The notes under the pieces were generated by a model. That model was not told the DNA's origin. It made no database searches and worked only from the letters and a program-made list of their open reading frames with translations. From assembly GCA_022494885.1 (NCBI GenBank), contig JAGVSM010004576.1, forward strand, positions 1 through 64,000: 64,000 bases of DNA. Direction: 5' to 3'. Positions 48,000-59,069 of this stretch are shown here, in pieces. Both the position numbers and the translations under genes were made by a program. The first letter of the stretch is position 1; every line of letters begins with the position of its first letter. Source of the DNA: Micrasema longulum. Lineage: Eukaryota; Arthropoda; Insecta; Trichoptera; Brachycentridae.

Positions 48000-48490
48000 T
48001 TCTGGCATTTCCTCAAATAACTATATTCCCTTGTACATAAGGCAGTTCTGGGATATTGCTTTTGATTTCATTTCCAGTCGTATATTTTAAGGTCCTCTTT
48101 TTGCATAGTTATGAAAGAACTCATTGTTTTTTAGTTTGTTTTGAAAATATCTCGGAGTTATTCCTTTAATAATTTTGCTAATTTCATTGGCAAAATTGAA
48201 TTTGATTATTCGATAAATTGTCATAATATATAGAAGTTGAATCATTTTCTTAACTTTTATGCGTCTCCCACATCTCAATATTATCCTCATCGCTTTGTTT
48301 TGTATTATTTGGAATCTCTTTAGATCTCCCTCATTACTTAAATATGAAATATTGGAGCAATAATGAATGTAGGGAATTATAATACTTTTAAACATCAGCA
48401 AAGAGGTTTTAAGGTCTAGTTTATGCATTTTCCTTCCTTTTCTTACTCGTATAGTATGCATTTTTTGTGAAAGATAATTTAGAGTCAATC
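48000..48490 (-). pseudogene. Non-LTR reverse transcriptase C-terminal fragment
   Basis: An open frame of 133 codons reads KTSLLMFKSIIIPYIHYCSN, then LKRFQIIQNKAMRIILRCGR, MIQLLYIMTIYRIIKFNFAN. The LYxSxIxPYIxYCSxIW...L...Q.IQNKAMRIIL pattern is the Jockey/CR1 post-RT region. It begins near 48490 and trails off near 48060, 5' truncated. Confidence 0.82.
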
Positions 48491-48619
48491 CAAACTCCTA
48501 CATATTCATATAATATATCCACGAATTTACATTGTGTAAAATCATTCAAATAAATTTAATGTGCCAACCGGTTCCAGAATATAATTGTTCCTTTATCAAG
48601 GCTTAAATATAAAGTAACA

Positions 48620-49130
48620 GAAAACAAACAATGTTTTGAGTACGTCCAAACGTTTGTAGACAAGCTAAACTTCCTCCCTAGAGAGTTATTTAGATCTGAA
48701 TTTATTGCAACAGAAAGAAAAAAATGAATTAAAAGGTAATATGGAAGTCTAGGCATTTGCAGGACTTATGACCTGTCATTGGGTGATTTAAATGGCCACT
48801 TTCCACACTGTAGATTTACCATTCTGCTTATGTTTAAACATTAACATTTTCTCAACCCTTCCATCTGTTGGCTTTTGTGAAGCAAAAAAACTGAAATCTT
48901 TATAATGTGGGTGAGATTCACCTAGTTGAACCATTTCACCTACTAGGCAACGGTTGAAACCAATTTTTATACTTCTTATACCAGTTAGTTTAATCAGCAA
49001 TGTTTTGAGTTTGTTCTAATGTTTGTAGACAGGCTGAATTTTTTCCCTAGGGAGAAGCTGTTTAGATCTAAATTTGTTGCAACAGAAAGGAAAAACATTT
49101 TTGAGAAGGGAATATCGAAGAGTTGAGAAA
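48620..49130 (-). repeat. Repeat family B, most complete copy plus adjoining second piece
   Basis: 48626-48995 runs from tgttttgagtacgtccaaac through gacctgtcattgggtgattt to ctactaggcaacggttgaaa. At 49000 the start motif recurs (tgttttgagtttgttctaat), giving a second partial unit to 49130. This gives a unit length near 370 bp. Confidence 0.75.
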
Positions 49131-49325
49131 ATCGGGTTGTGGTCCTGTGGCTAGTGTCTCGGACTCACGGACCAAAGATCCGTGGTTCGAATCCCACTCT
49201 ACCCCAACTCGATTCCATTTTCTAATAGTGAGTTATTTACAACTCGTTGAAAATGGTCCCCAAAATGAAATATTTGGGTAAATCATAAGAACGCAAATAT
49301 TTCTTAAATAAAAAAAATAAAAAAA
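49130..49325 (+). mobile_element. SINE family F, complete
   Basis: Head gtggtcctgtggctagtgtc, B box gtggttcgaatcccac, body with tagtgagttatttacaactc and gggtaaatcataagaacgca, A-rich tail taaataaaaaaaataaaaa. A second copy lies at 53683-53840. Confidence 0.75.
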
Positions 49326-49327
49326 TG

Positions 49328-49460
49328 TGGATGTTTAAACATAAGTAGAATGCTGAATGTTACACAGTGATTAATTTGGCTACTTAAACCAGCCATTGCC
49401 AGTTTATAAGCCCCACATTCCCTTCTCAAAAATGTTTCTCCTCTGTTGCAAAGAATTTAT
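49328..49460 (+). repeat. Repeat family B fragment
   Basis: gtggatgtttaaacataagt, ggctacttaaaccagccatt, ccttctcaaaaatgtttct. With the previous unit it flanks SINE F, suggesting SINE F inserted into or between family B copies. Confidence 0.65.
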
Positions 49461-49935
49461 ATCTGACAGAAAGTACTTTAAACGATATTTATAAAACTCA
49501 AAAAATATTAGTTGGCCTCATGGTGCAGTGGTATTTATTATTATTTACGTTTAAATTTAGAAGCAGGTCACACATTGACATATTATTATGTGTGCTCTAA
49601 TAATAATATATTTTTTAAAATTATTTTTTATATTTTATTATAAAATACATTATTTACGGCCTTAGAACGGGGAAGCTATTCCTAGTTAGACAGTTTGCAA
49701 GACTCACCAGCAAAAATAAACAAGATGTTTGAATACGCCCGTGTATTACTCAATTAATATATTGTTCCAATAATTCAATGTAAATTGCTGTAATATAGGT
49801 AAAAAAAGTGCTTTTGAGTACTATTCGATAAATAATAGTATGATAACCACAGAAGACCATATTAGTACATTTTTCAGTATATTTTTTTAAATATTAGCAT
49901 CCAAAGCTTAAGAGAAATGTAACTTAAGCCATGAA

Positions 49936-50147
49936 TTATTTATTTTTCTCTCTAATGATGCATAGAGCACTATATTACAAAAAGGTAAGATGATCAGTTT
50001 TAAACTGGTGCCAGTCTAGAAAATGTAAAATATTTAAGTGTAAAAACGCATTTACAAATAAATGTTTCATGTCAACCACAATGGAAATCAAACTTGAAAC
50101 CTCTTGCATGGTAGGCGAATGAACTGACTATTTTTCCGCGAGGTGTA
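49936..50147 (-). mobile_element. SINE family A, minus, internal deletion
   Basis: From ctctctaatgatgcatagagc to the head with catggtaggcgaatgaactg and gcgaggtg. The stretch between the tail and the aaggtaagatgatcag block is shortened. Confidence 0.75.
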
Positions 50148-50149
50148 AG

Positions 50150-51220
50150 AGATGACATTAACTTTTATTAAATTCTTTAGAGATGATTTGGGAACGAACC
50201 TGGCATTATTTGAATGGAAACCCAACGTGTTTACTATTTATTACCTTTCAAGTCATATACATGACGGGCTTCATACTTATTCAATCGAAAAACCCTTAGA
50301 TAAATTTGCATATTTATTACTCATTTTAATTTGCAGCGGATTAAGTTTTAAAAGGTGTAATGAGGTTTTTTGACAAGGAAGACGTTACATAATGCCTGCG
50401 TCATTTGATCTCCGTGTACATAGGAAAGGCGGGTCTCGAGGTACATACAGGTATCCTTGTGATCATGGAATAGAGGTCAGGTAATTTATCCGAACGAAAA
50501 GTAACACTTCAATAGCCCGGAGGTAAAATAAACTGTTTAATTACCAATTAGTAGTGTGCTTAATCGGTTATAATAATCGAATACTTCGATCATTTGCATT
50601 GCTGAATTATTCGTATTCGCTATCAATAAGATACTCTGTAACAAATGTGTAGGTAATTAAAAAATATTTAGTCATGAAAATGATTGGTCATGAATTAAAA
50701 ACGACGTTTATATGTAGGACAATCGTAATATAAATCGGGTAAAAAGATTCTGTAATTTTTCGGAACACCCTAAAAAGCATTGTATAAATCACGCTAAAGG
50801 AAAATCTATTATCTTTTCCTTAATCTATCATCATTTTCTCCCTTTGTTCCCACTTCCCCGTTAAAGATTCGTATATATATGAATTTATTCAAATATGCAT
50901 ATTGCTATTTCTATTTTTAAAAGTTTATTTTTTCTCGCATACTAAAATTATACAAATAACTACTTAAATTTATTGGTTAGTTGTAAGAAAGCCTGCCAAC
51001 GTACAAAAAATACAGGCCTCAAAAAAAATGTTTCTAAAAATATAGAATAAAATCCTAAAAAATCTAAAGAACCTAAAAAATCCTGAACTTAAAACAGAAA
51101 TAATCGTCATAAATGTTTTCGAAAGAATTGGGTATTTTCACAAGTCGAGGAAATTAAAATTCACATTTAAAATAAAATGTATATTTAATACGGATTTTTA
51201 CGATTTTAATGATATAACTA
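50150..51220. other. 14.6-kb intron, unassigned part
   Basis: The plus open frame 50152-50373 (73 codons) has no recognised domain. 50390-50540 is of higher complexity (gggtctcgaggtacatacag), unmatched. Confidence 0.5.
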
Positions 51221-51225
51221 TTAAC

Positions 51226-51390
51226 AATAACATTCCCTTTTCGCACCTAATAGTGCATAAGGCACAGCATTGGTACATTAATCGCAGAGTATATTGATCA
51301 TTTTTTGTTACACGAAGGAAAGATGATCAGTTTTACGCTTCAGGTACCAGTCCAGGGACTGTAAAATATTCTGGGGTGAAAACTTTAAAT
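51226..51390 (-). mobile_element. SINE family A, 3' half, minus
   Basis: Contains cattcccttttcgcacctaa, gcattggtacattaatcgca, gcttcaggtaccagtccagg. Head absent. Confidence 0.85.
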
Positions 51391-52799
51391 ATATTAAAAA
51401 ATTGGTTTTATTTGCAATTTTCGAATTTAAAAATGAGCACGTATAAAACGGCTCGCAGTCGGCTTTGCGTCATTTTGACGTCACGCGTTATGACCACCGC
51501 CGGCTGCGCTTTTTAAAAACATTGCCTACAAATTTGGCGCCAAAACGCCATATACCTATGCCATACAACGCCTTAGTATTAAAAAATAAGATCTCATAAT
51601 TTAAGTTCGCAACGAGATCACAATTTTTTTTTAAAACTTAGTTAATTACTTCACGTAACGGGATTTCTCAGAGAGCGATACAATAATTTATTAGTTTATT
51701 ATTATTAAGGTATTGTTTATTATTATTAAGTAATTATTATTATTATTGAGGTATTGGTTAAAACCAAGAATAAATTAACAAAATTATTTTACCGAAAACT
51801 AACATTAAAATTGAATACATATTTTTTTATTAGCAAAAAAATGTATTAAGGAGTAGAAAAAAATATTCAATATTGTGGAATATAATGAAATGTACAGCCA
51901 GAGTATGCCAGTTTTTTTTTTAAGTATCACTTTTTTGCGGATACCTATCTATAGGTATCTTCCGGAATGTTATATATACATATATATCTGTGATTTTTTT
52001 AGATAGTGTACACATCTTAAGTCAAGTTCAACACACTTTACAATTCACTTTAAAAAGAGTATTGAAATTTAAAAACAAACATGCAGTATACATATACATA
52101 CTCGTATGTATATTTGAGTAAAAAAAACATTTTTCCGAATTAATGACCGAATATTTTGTTTCATCATAATAATTTTTAATTAGTAATTGACACGACCATT
52201 CCCAATAATCGGTAGATCAATCGGTTGTTATTAACCTGTTATAAATTATAAGATTATTTTCACTACCTGGTTTGGGCATCACTATTATCTGATATCCCCT
52301 TATAATGAATTGTACAACAATGTATCTGTGTTCCATATAAGCTTGGATTGCATTCAAAAGAAAAGTTATCCGGTATTTAGTACTAGGGTGTGTCTGATCT
52401 ACTTATTACTGGGATTGTCAATTAATGGGATTTAGGATGCTATTGTCGATGATGTAATTAAAGTACATGTGAACTGAGTAATAAAAATAGTGTGGTCACG
52501 GTAAGTGAACGTAATCAAAAGAGTATTTAAGTATTTGTAACAAGGAGTTACTAGTTACCTAATACTGTTCGATCGTATGAGTTATATAAATGTAAAAAAA
52601 AAACGATTAATACAGGAAAAATACCAAAGCCTAACTCATCATTTGTTACCCATGGGTGATGGGAACTTTGAATTAGTCCATGAAGTTAAGTAACCATATA
52701 TAAAGCATAAAGTTTTTTTTTTGCTTCTGTAATAGCTAAATGTTAGATTCTTTTATTGAATTTATCGATTTTCAATAGTTTTTAAAGTAGATGGCACAT

Positions 52800-53270
52800 T
52801 TTTAAATTATTCAAAATATAGCGATGACGATTATACTCAAAAGAAATATCTATTCTTACATAGAAAGAATGCACAAAGAAATTGGCTTGCTGACAGTAAA
52901 GCAACAAATTAAATATAATGTAGCAATTTTTATACATAAAATAATTAAGGGGATGAATAAAATAAAAACAATAGTAAAATTTAACCAACAATGTCATACA
53001 TATGAAACAAGGGGTAAATAAAAGATAATATTACCAATGAGGAGAAAAACAAAATCTCAAAACTCATTGTACAAGGGATTGAAACTGTACAATGAGTAAC
53101 CTGAAGAAATAAAGGATATAGAAAAAATCGAAATATATCAAATTAATTTGAAAAAATATGTTATCGAGAAATTTTTATTAAAAAATTGAAATATTAATTA
53201 AAGTTTATATTAGTTCTTAAGACGTTATGAACAAACTTAATAAAGTATAAATAAATAAATTTAATAAAAA
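52800..53270 (+). pseudogene. Non-LTR reverse transcriptase C-terminal fragment with AT-rich 3' tail
   Basis: One frame reads ERMHKEIGLLTVKQQIKYNV then AIFIHKIIKGM, followed after a shift by ISKLIVQ and FEKICYREIF-like pieces, ending at aataaataaat near 53265. The L.WL.V.QRI.YN.L.FI.KI..G pattern is the end of Jockey-type ORF2. A perfect 11-bp inverted repeat (actcattgtac) sits at 53061-53099. Confidence 0.75.
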
Positions 53271-53682
53271 AAACATAAATAAATCAGAATTTTCCAATCC
53301 TATTTTCTCCAGACCTTTATAATATCTTCATTACAGCATATTAAATTCTGGATGACGATTTTTAAATGATTGTTTCTCCCGTATTTGAAAATAAACTTTT
53401 TTCAAATATCCAGATAATAATACTATTTGTTTTACTTTATAAATTTTTTTAATACCTAAACAACTTTCGTAATAATCATAGAATTGAATTAAGCTAGCTG
53501 ATTTTAAAAAAGTCAATCATAAACCTTTTATTTTTTTATTTGTGCATGCTGTGTTCACATAATCGATGAACAGTATCGAAACATAATAAATTGTGATTAT
53601 TATACCAATGTTACATTTATTGTATATTGTTTGTGAACCACAATAAATAAAATAAAATAATAATAAAACAACGAGGTAAATT

Positions 53683-53842
53683 TCAAAGGTCTGAAGTTCG
53701 AATCTCGCTCTGTCACAGCTTGATTCTCATTTTCAAGCAAAGTTAGTTGTTTTTGAGTACCTACTTTTGAGGCTAAAGAATTGAAGTTTTTGGGTTAATC
53801 ACTGAAACGCAAATATTACGTTTTCATTTAAAAAAATTAGTT
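53683..53842 (+). mobile_element. SINE family F, 5' truncated, near exon SDNG
   Basis: B box gaagttcgaatctcgctctg and the body end gggttaatcactgaaacgca, aatattacg match the copy at 49130-49325. It ends ~90 bp before (plus coordinates) the SDNG exon's donor side. Confidence 0.65.
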
Positions 53843-53928
53843 TGTACCTTGCATTCCTATTTTACAAACAGATTTTCCAACTGCACTGCCCTACGATTGT
53901 GTTTTTTAATATTTGTTCAGCAACTTAC

Positions 53929-54086
53929 CCCTCTGAAGGGCCAGTTAGAGCCCCAGTTGGCGTGGAGTCCAAACGTTGGCGCTCCGTTGTCCGATACGAA
54001 GACAACTAACGAGTTGTCCAACATATTGTTCAATTCCAGAGAGCGCATCACTCGGCCAACGCTGTCATCTAGTTTAGACACCATTG
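53929..54086 (-). CDS. Arylsulfatase B-like, exon with SDNG metal-binding motif
   Basis: This exon of 158 nt has acceptor ttttttCAG and donor aggg/gtaagt. Its first two bases complete an Ala codon, then MVSKLDDSVGRVMRSLELNN, MLDNSLVVFVSDNGAPTFGL, HANWGSNWPFRG. VSDNG carries the Asp-Asn pair that binds the active-site calcium in sulfatases (human ARSB Asp300/Asn301). NWPFRG matches human NNWPLRG. The junction reads KYAAMV where the family usually has HYAGMV, so a normally conserved Gly is Ala here. The intron that follows, 14.6 kb, is the largest in the window. Confidence 0.95.
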
Positions 54087-54244
54087 CTGAAAAAAAAGAA
54101 AACATAAAAAACACAGCCGGCAAAAACAATTTGAGAAAACGATAAAATACATTCTGATGATTGACTTGACTGACGAATTTCAGTTGTCATATCAAAATGA
54201 CTTTCAAATTTCGGTTAAAGGCACAAACATTTTAATTATTTAGA

Positions 54245-54563
54245 ATAGGGAAATATCACTTTTGTAGTAGCAAATTTTTTATTTTTTTTTTGTAATTTTG
54301 AATTCCCGCAAAAATGGTCATTCCATTGGCCACGCCTCGTATACGTCACAATTCATGTTTTTTTTGTTCCTGACCGCTCAAATTACTATCGAGGCCAAAC
54401 ATGTCGCGTTTTTTTAGTGACGTATTAAAATATATATATCTAAATATATGTAAACATTTCTCCACAATATCTATATTGATTTTGAAAATACAATTAATTA
54501 TTCTAAATCCATTTCATATATTTTTATCGGTATTTGTAGTATGTGATATTTTCCTATTATAGT
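54245..54563. mobile_element. Small inverted-repeat element C, second copy
   Basis: Ends tagggaaatatcac (54247) and gtgatattttccta (54546). The interior matches the 16.0-kb copy in reverse (tcattccattggccacgcct). It starts about 160 bp beyond the SDNG exon. Confidence 0.65.
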
Positions 54564-54949
54564 CGATAAAATAGGTAGTTAGTATAATAAGAATCAGTGG
54601 TAAAAATAATATGCAAAACAACAAAAAAAAACCATTTGTCTAACGTCAAACAAACATATTTATTCAAACATTGTTTAGAAGTCATTTAAACTAGTGTGGG
54701 ATAGTAGGCCGTATAGGCATTGGACATTTCAAATAATGCCAATAATAATATAACAATGGTCAAAAAGTTATTTTGTCCATGTGGGAAATTGTCTACACGA
54801 ACTGATTCTAAAAAATTATCTCCAAACCATAACTCTAAGAATTACATAGTTTAATCTAGAAAACCGAATTATTTTAATGTTAATCTTTTGCTAATTCAAC
54901 AAAAATAATTGAAGACCCTGTTTTAAAAACCTCAAATGTCACGAAACGA

Positions 54950-55228
54950 CAATTTTTCAGGAAAGTATTTAAACTGAATACCACGGTGATTAAACCACAT
55001 GATAAAGATTTCAGCTCTTTTACTGCACAAAAGTCGACAGATGGAAGACTTAAGGAAATGTGGATGTTTAAACATGGGTAGAATGGTAAATATTACACAG
55101 TGTGTAAAGTGGTCACTTAAACTAGCCAATGACAAGTAATACGCCCTGTAATACACCTTGACTTCCATATTATTCCCCTTTCAAAAATGTTTTCCCTCTC
55201 TGTTGCAATAAATTTAGATCTGCATATT
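54950..55228 (+). repeat. Repeat family B copy
   Basis: aaagtcgacagatggaagac, gtaaagtggtcacttaaact, agccaatgacaagtaatac, tcaaaaatgttttccctctc. Confidence 0.78.
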
Positions 55229-55929
55229 ACGGTTTTACTATTGATTTTATGAAATAAAATAAAAGTTATATTTTAAGTGCTGTTCACGATACTGGCTATA
55301 GAACAGTTCGTTTTTTGTTCATTCATATAAATTGATGTAGATAATTTCTGTTTTTACGAAACCACTGTATTGTTAACAGTAAATTTAAGGTACCTACGAT
55401 GTTTTAAGAAATATTAGGAAATCAAGATTTTTTAGACGCAAAGTATAGGCAGAGAATAATAAAACATGGGAAGGTTTGAAAAATTTTAGACATTTGATGT
55501 TTTTAGAACGAAGTCTTCAATTAAAGTTTGGCTACGATCTTTTTTTTTTCAAGTAACAAGATCTTCATTGTGATGAAAATTCAGAAATATTTTATGAGAA
55601 AACGTCCTTGTTTGTATGTGTATAAATAAGATGATATCTAAGGATCAAATATTCGATCATGACTAGGTCAACAGACATCAATCAATATATTAGCATTACC
55701 ATTCAAGTGATATGCTTTGGAATTTCGAAGGAAGAATAACAACGGTTTGGCTCTTAAATGATTGAATTCCTAGAAGATTATCTCGGGTAAGAAAATGCTT
55801 GTATAAAACAAATTTAAAGCGCGCCTGTAAATAAAAACACGTAAAAATAGCACATGTCTGTATTAAAACAGAGAAGAGAATAATATTTTTGTGAAAGGAA
55901 ATTAAATCGGTACAGTACTCGATCAAAAA

Positions 55930-56685
55930 ACAATATATATATTGGATCTGTGAAGTCTACGAAGTTTGGTTCTAGATCTTTACAATACATAGGTTTTAAG
56001 GAATTTAATAAATTGCCACAAAAATTTAAAGTACCTATTTCAAAATATAGAAACAGGACGTGCGAATTGAAGAATTATTTTTTCCAGAGGTACTTTGAAT
56101 AAATAATGTTAGTTTATAGAGAATGCGCATCTTGAACATATACCTTTTAATATTTTACCGTTTTTGCTTGTATATGTAATTTTTAATACTATTTAAATGT
56201 TATTTGTGTTTTTTTCTTTTTATATACTTTTTTTGGCTTGTATACATAATTTCAATTTTTCAACGTTTTTGATAAAAAAAATTAACCTGTATTGGGTGTG
56301 CGCATATTTTGTTAATTAAAAAAAATGATTTTATTTTGTACTAGTTCAGTATGTATATCCATGTAATTTTTAAACTTTTTCAATTTTCTTTCCCAGATTG
56401 CATAATGTAAACATTATTTTGAATTTATTTCCATGCCTAGTATTCTGTTTATTCTGTTATTTTCAAGTATTTTTCATACCCTTTTTAATTTGTAGTATAT
56501 CATAATTTTAATTTTTCTGCTTTTGTTAAATAATATTATAGTTTAAAATTTAAAAACGTCTCTAAAAAAATTATTATCTGTATGTCCCTAAATGAGTTTT
56601 TTTAAAAAAAACTCCTTGGGAATATTGTATATAATTATGTATAATATGTTTTCAATATAATAATAAAAAAATAAAAAAAATTGAA
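55930..56685 (+). pseudogene. Jockey-like retrotransposon 3' end with UTR
   Basis: The frame gives GSVKSTKFGSRSLQYIGFKE, FNKLPQKFKVPISKYRNRTC, ELKNYFFQRYFE and a stop at about 56101, then a ~580-nt AT-rich 3' UTR closing in cttgggaatattgtatataattatg and an A-rich tail. The same closing sequence occurs at 44565-44640. Strongly 5' truncated. Confidence 0.75.
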
Positions 56686-56689
56686 ATTT

Positions 56690-57122
56690 CTTAGCGCGTT
56701 TGCCTACCACGCAAGAGACCTAGGGTCTGACATGGTTGACATGAAATATTTATTTGGAAATGTGATTACATGCAATAATATATATTATAATGTACAACTG
56801 TGCGACCGATACTTATTTTTATTTATTTTACTATTAATATTACAAGTTGTGTGCCATTAGTAATTTTACATTATGAATTATATTTATGTGGCAATTATTT
56901 ACGTTACCAATATTAAGAGAAAGCCTCTAATTGGACCTTGCAAAATGTTTTCATAGTATGTATCTTATTATTATTTTTTATTACTATTTATTTTTACCTA
57001 AAGCGTAAGACTAATCATGTTACATTCATGTAACAAAAAAAAAAAAGAAAAGCTACGATTGATATATAAATGCAGTGCTCTTTGCACATTCGGTGCGGAA
57101 AAGGAAAAGAGTAAATGATGAA
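56690..57122 (+). mobile_element. SINE family A split by ~230 bp of other sequence
   Basis: The head and part of the body are at 56690-56765 (gcgtttgcctaccacgcaag, acatggttgacatgaaatat); the 3' half resumes at 56997 (taaagcgtaagactaatcat) and ends in aatgatgaa at 57121. The AT-rich piece 56766-56996 interrupts it and replaces about 40 bp of body. The SINE head directly follows the Jockey-like tail. Confidence 0.7.
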
Positions 57123-57743
57123 GGTTTTAACATTTTTTTATAATTGGTTTATATATTTTTTATATATTTGAAATTGGTTTATATATTTTTCTTTGGTAAT
57201 ATTCTTTGCTATCACATAAAAAAGTTTTTGGACCACACTTTTTATTAATCTATCACGTAATAGTTTTACTGTCGAGGTACTCTCAGCTTCTGAGCCGAAA
57301 CTTGCTGAGTCACCATTTGGTGTGATACCTAGTTTATAACTGTAATTTAGGAATTGATCAGTCATTATTTTAAACTGCCACAGTTTTCTAATTGAATTAG
57401 TAGATAGTGTAATATATAGCGGGTTCACAGGCATAAGGCACTTGCTGGTTGTGTATTTATAAACCGTGTATCTGTTATTAACTAATGTATGTATAATGTT
57501 TTAATTAATTAAACAAATAACAAAAAATAAAACAAGTAATGTCTGACAGAATCTTTGGTTACGATACTTTATTTGGCGCAAGAATACGAGCATGTTATCT
57601 TTGTGATTGAAAAATAACAGAAAATTGGTTTAAGGGTAAATTTTCACCACGAAAAAAAAAATAGTCTCGAAAAACTTTATGATAATTTTTATACTGAAAA
57701 AATATTTTTTAATAACATGGCAGTATTTGTATTTTTTTTTTAC

Positions 57744-57896
57744 CTGCGTATTTTCTTCGGTTAGTGTCAACCACGTGCTTCATCTTCAGGACAGTTTCCG
57801 GGGGAGCTTCCACAGGGCTTCCGACGTTTCCCGCATGAGGAGCCAGATGAGCCAAGTATAAAAATAGGGGCACTCTAGTATCGTGACTGTTGATTA
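57744..57896 (-). CDS. Arylsulfatase B-like, exon with LFLYLAHLAPH
   Basis: This exon of 153 nt (phase 1 in, phase 1 out) has acceptor tttgCAG and donor gcag/gtaaaa. The peptide runs VINSHDTRVPLFLYLAHLAP, HAGNVGSPVEAPPETVLKMK, HVVDTNRRKYA. It corresponds to human ARSB 'KPLFLYLALQSVHEPLQVP...QDKNRHHYAG'. The His of LAPHAGN is placed like the active-site His242 of the human enzyme (family knowledge). The exon closes immediately before the HYAGMV-like motif, the usual end of this sulfatase segment. The flanking introns of 3.6 kb each hold only repeats. Confidence 0.93.
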
Positions 57897-58489
57897 CTGC
57901 AAACATTCAATAATCATTTAGAAGTTATTTAATAAGAGGTATTACGAATTAAAATGCTACACCCAAGACCTGTCTGATGATCTTGGTGTGAATAAAACCC
58001 GGTGCTTGATGTAAAAGTTAAAAATATACGTTTTTATTCATATTTTTATTTACGTAATTTTTAAAAAAAAATTAAAGGCTAATTTCATTCAACCAATCCA
58101 TTAAATAAATAGATGCTGTTATTTTTTATACTTTAATATGTACGAGAAATAACAAAATATAACGAAAAATCTAGCAAATATGTGTATATTAATAAATTGT
58201 CCCGACTAAAAGGAAACAGCAAATACATAAAACTAGAGGAAAAGAGGAGTGATTAAGGAAGACAAAATGATATGTTTCTTAAGACGCGATTTAAACAGAG
58301 ATGCCGTTAAAACATATTTGATATTTGCTTACATCCTTTTTATTATATGCTTCTAATGAGGACGCTGATATGCTATGGGAAATTGGATAATTAATTGTTT
58401 TCTTTCACGCGGTAAAAATTCAAGCATTGTACGGCGAAGTTTCTCTTAAATGTATGAAACTTAATATGACGTCATAAGTTCTTCTAAAT

Positions 58490-58690
58490 AAATAAATTAT
58501 AGAGTGTTGTCATAGATTTACAGTTTCCGGGAAGCCAACCCACCAATTAGGATAAACTCACCGAAAAAAACTAGTGACGTCACGCGCAAAGTTTTTTTTT
58601 AATAATAGCAACAATGGTGATACGATACATAAAAAAATGGCATAGTTTGATAGTCTATTAAAAAATGAATATTTAAATGAATTGCCACTA
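58490..58690. repeat. Repeat family D copy
   Basis: Counterpart of 38590-38885 (tttccgggaagccaa, then catagtttgatagtctatta). Confidence 0.45.
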
Positions 58691-58734
58691 AAAAATGTCA
58701 AAAGAAAACGTAAAAGTAAAAGAAACAGTGTCTT

Positions 58735-59065
58735 GTTTTAAGCTGAGACTGAGGTAACGGCTAGATGAGTCTCACCCACATCAATAAAGGTTTCCAAATA
58801 TGTTCAAATGTTTTTAGACAGGCTGGATTTCCTCTCTAGGAAGTTATTAAGATCTTAATTTGTTGCAACAGAAAGAGAAAACATTTTTGAGAAGGTAATA
58901 TGGAAGAGTTGAGGAAATGTGGATGTTAAAATATAGGTAAAACACTGTGTAAAGGGGTAATTCCAACAAGCCAATGACGTGTCATAAGCTCTATAAATGC
59001 GTTTACTTCCTTATTACCTTCTCGAAAATGTTTTCCCTCTCTGTTGCAAAAAAAAATAAACTGAG
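58735..59065 (+). repeat. Repeat family B copy, rearranged
   Basis: Starts with gatgagtctcacccacatca, then tcaaatgtttttagacaggc inverted relative to the rest, then agccaatgacgtgtcataag and gaaaatgttttccctctctg. Parts in both orientations. Confidence 0.65.
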
Positions 59066-59069
59066 GCTC

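Noticed and set aside
51710..51765. Short TTATTA-rich direct repeats resembling a small repeat array
   Set aside because: Simple low-complexity sequence without a fixed unit and spacer.
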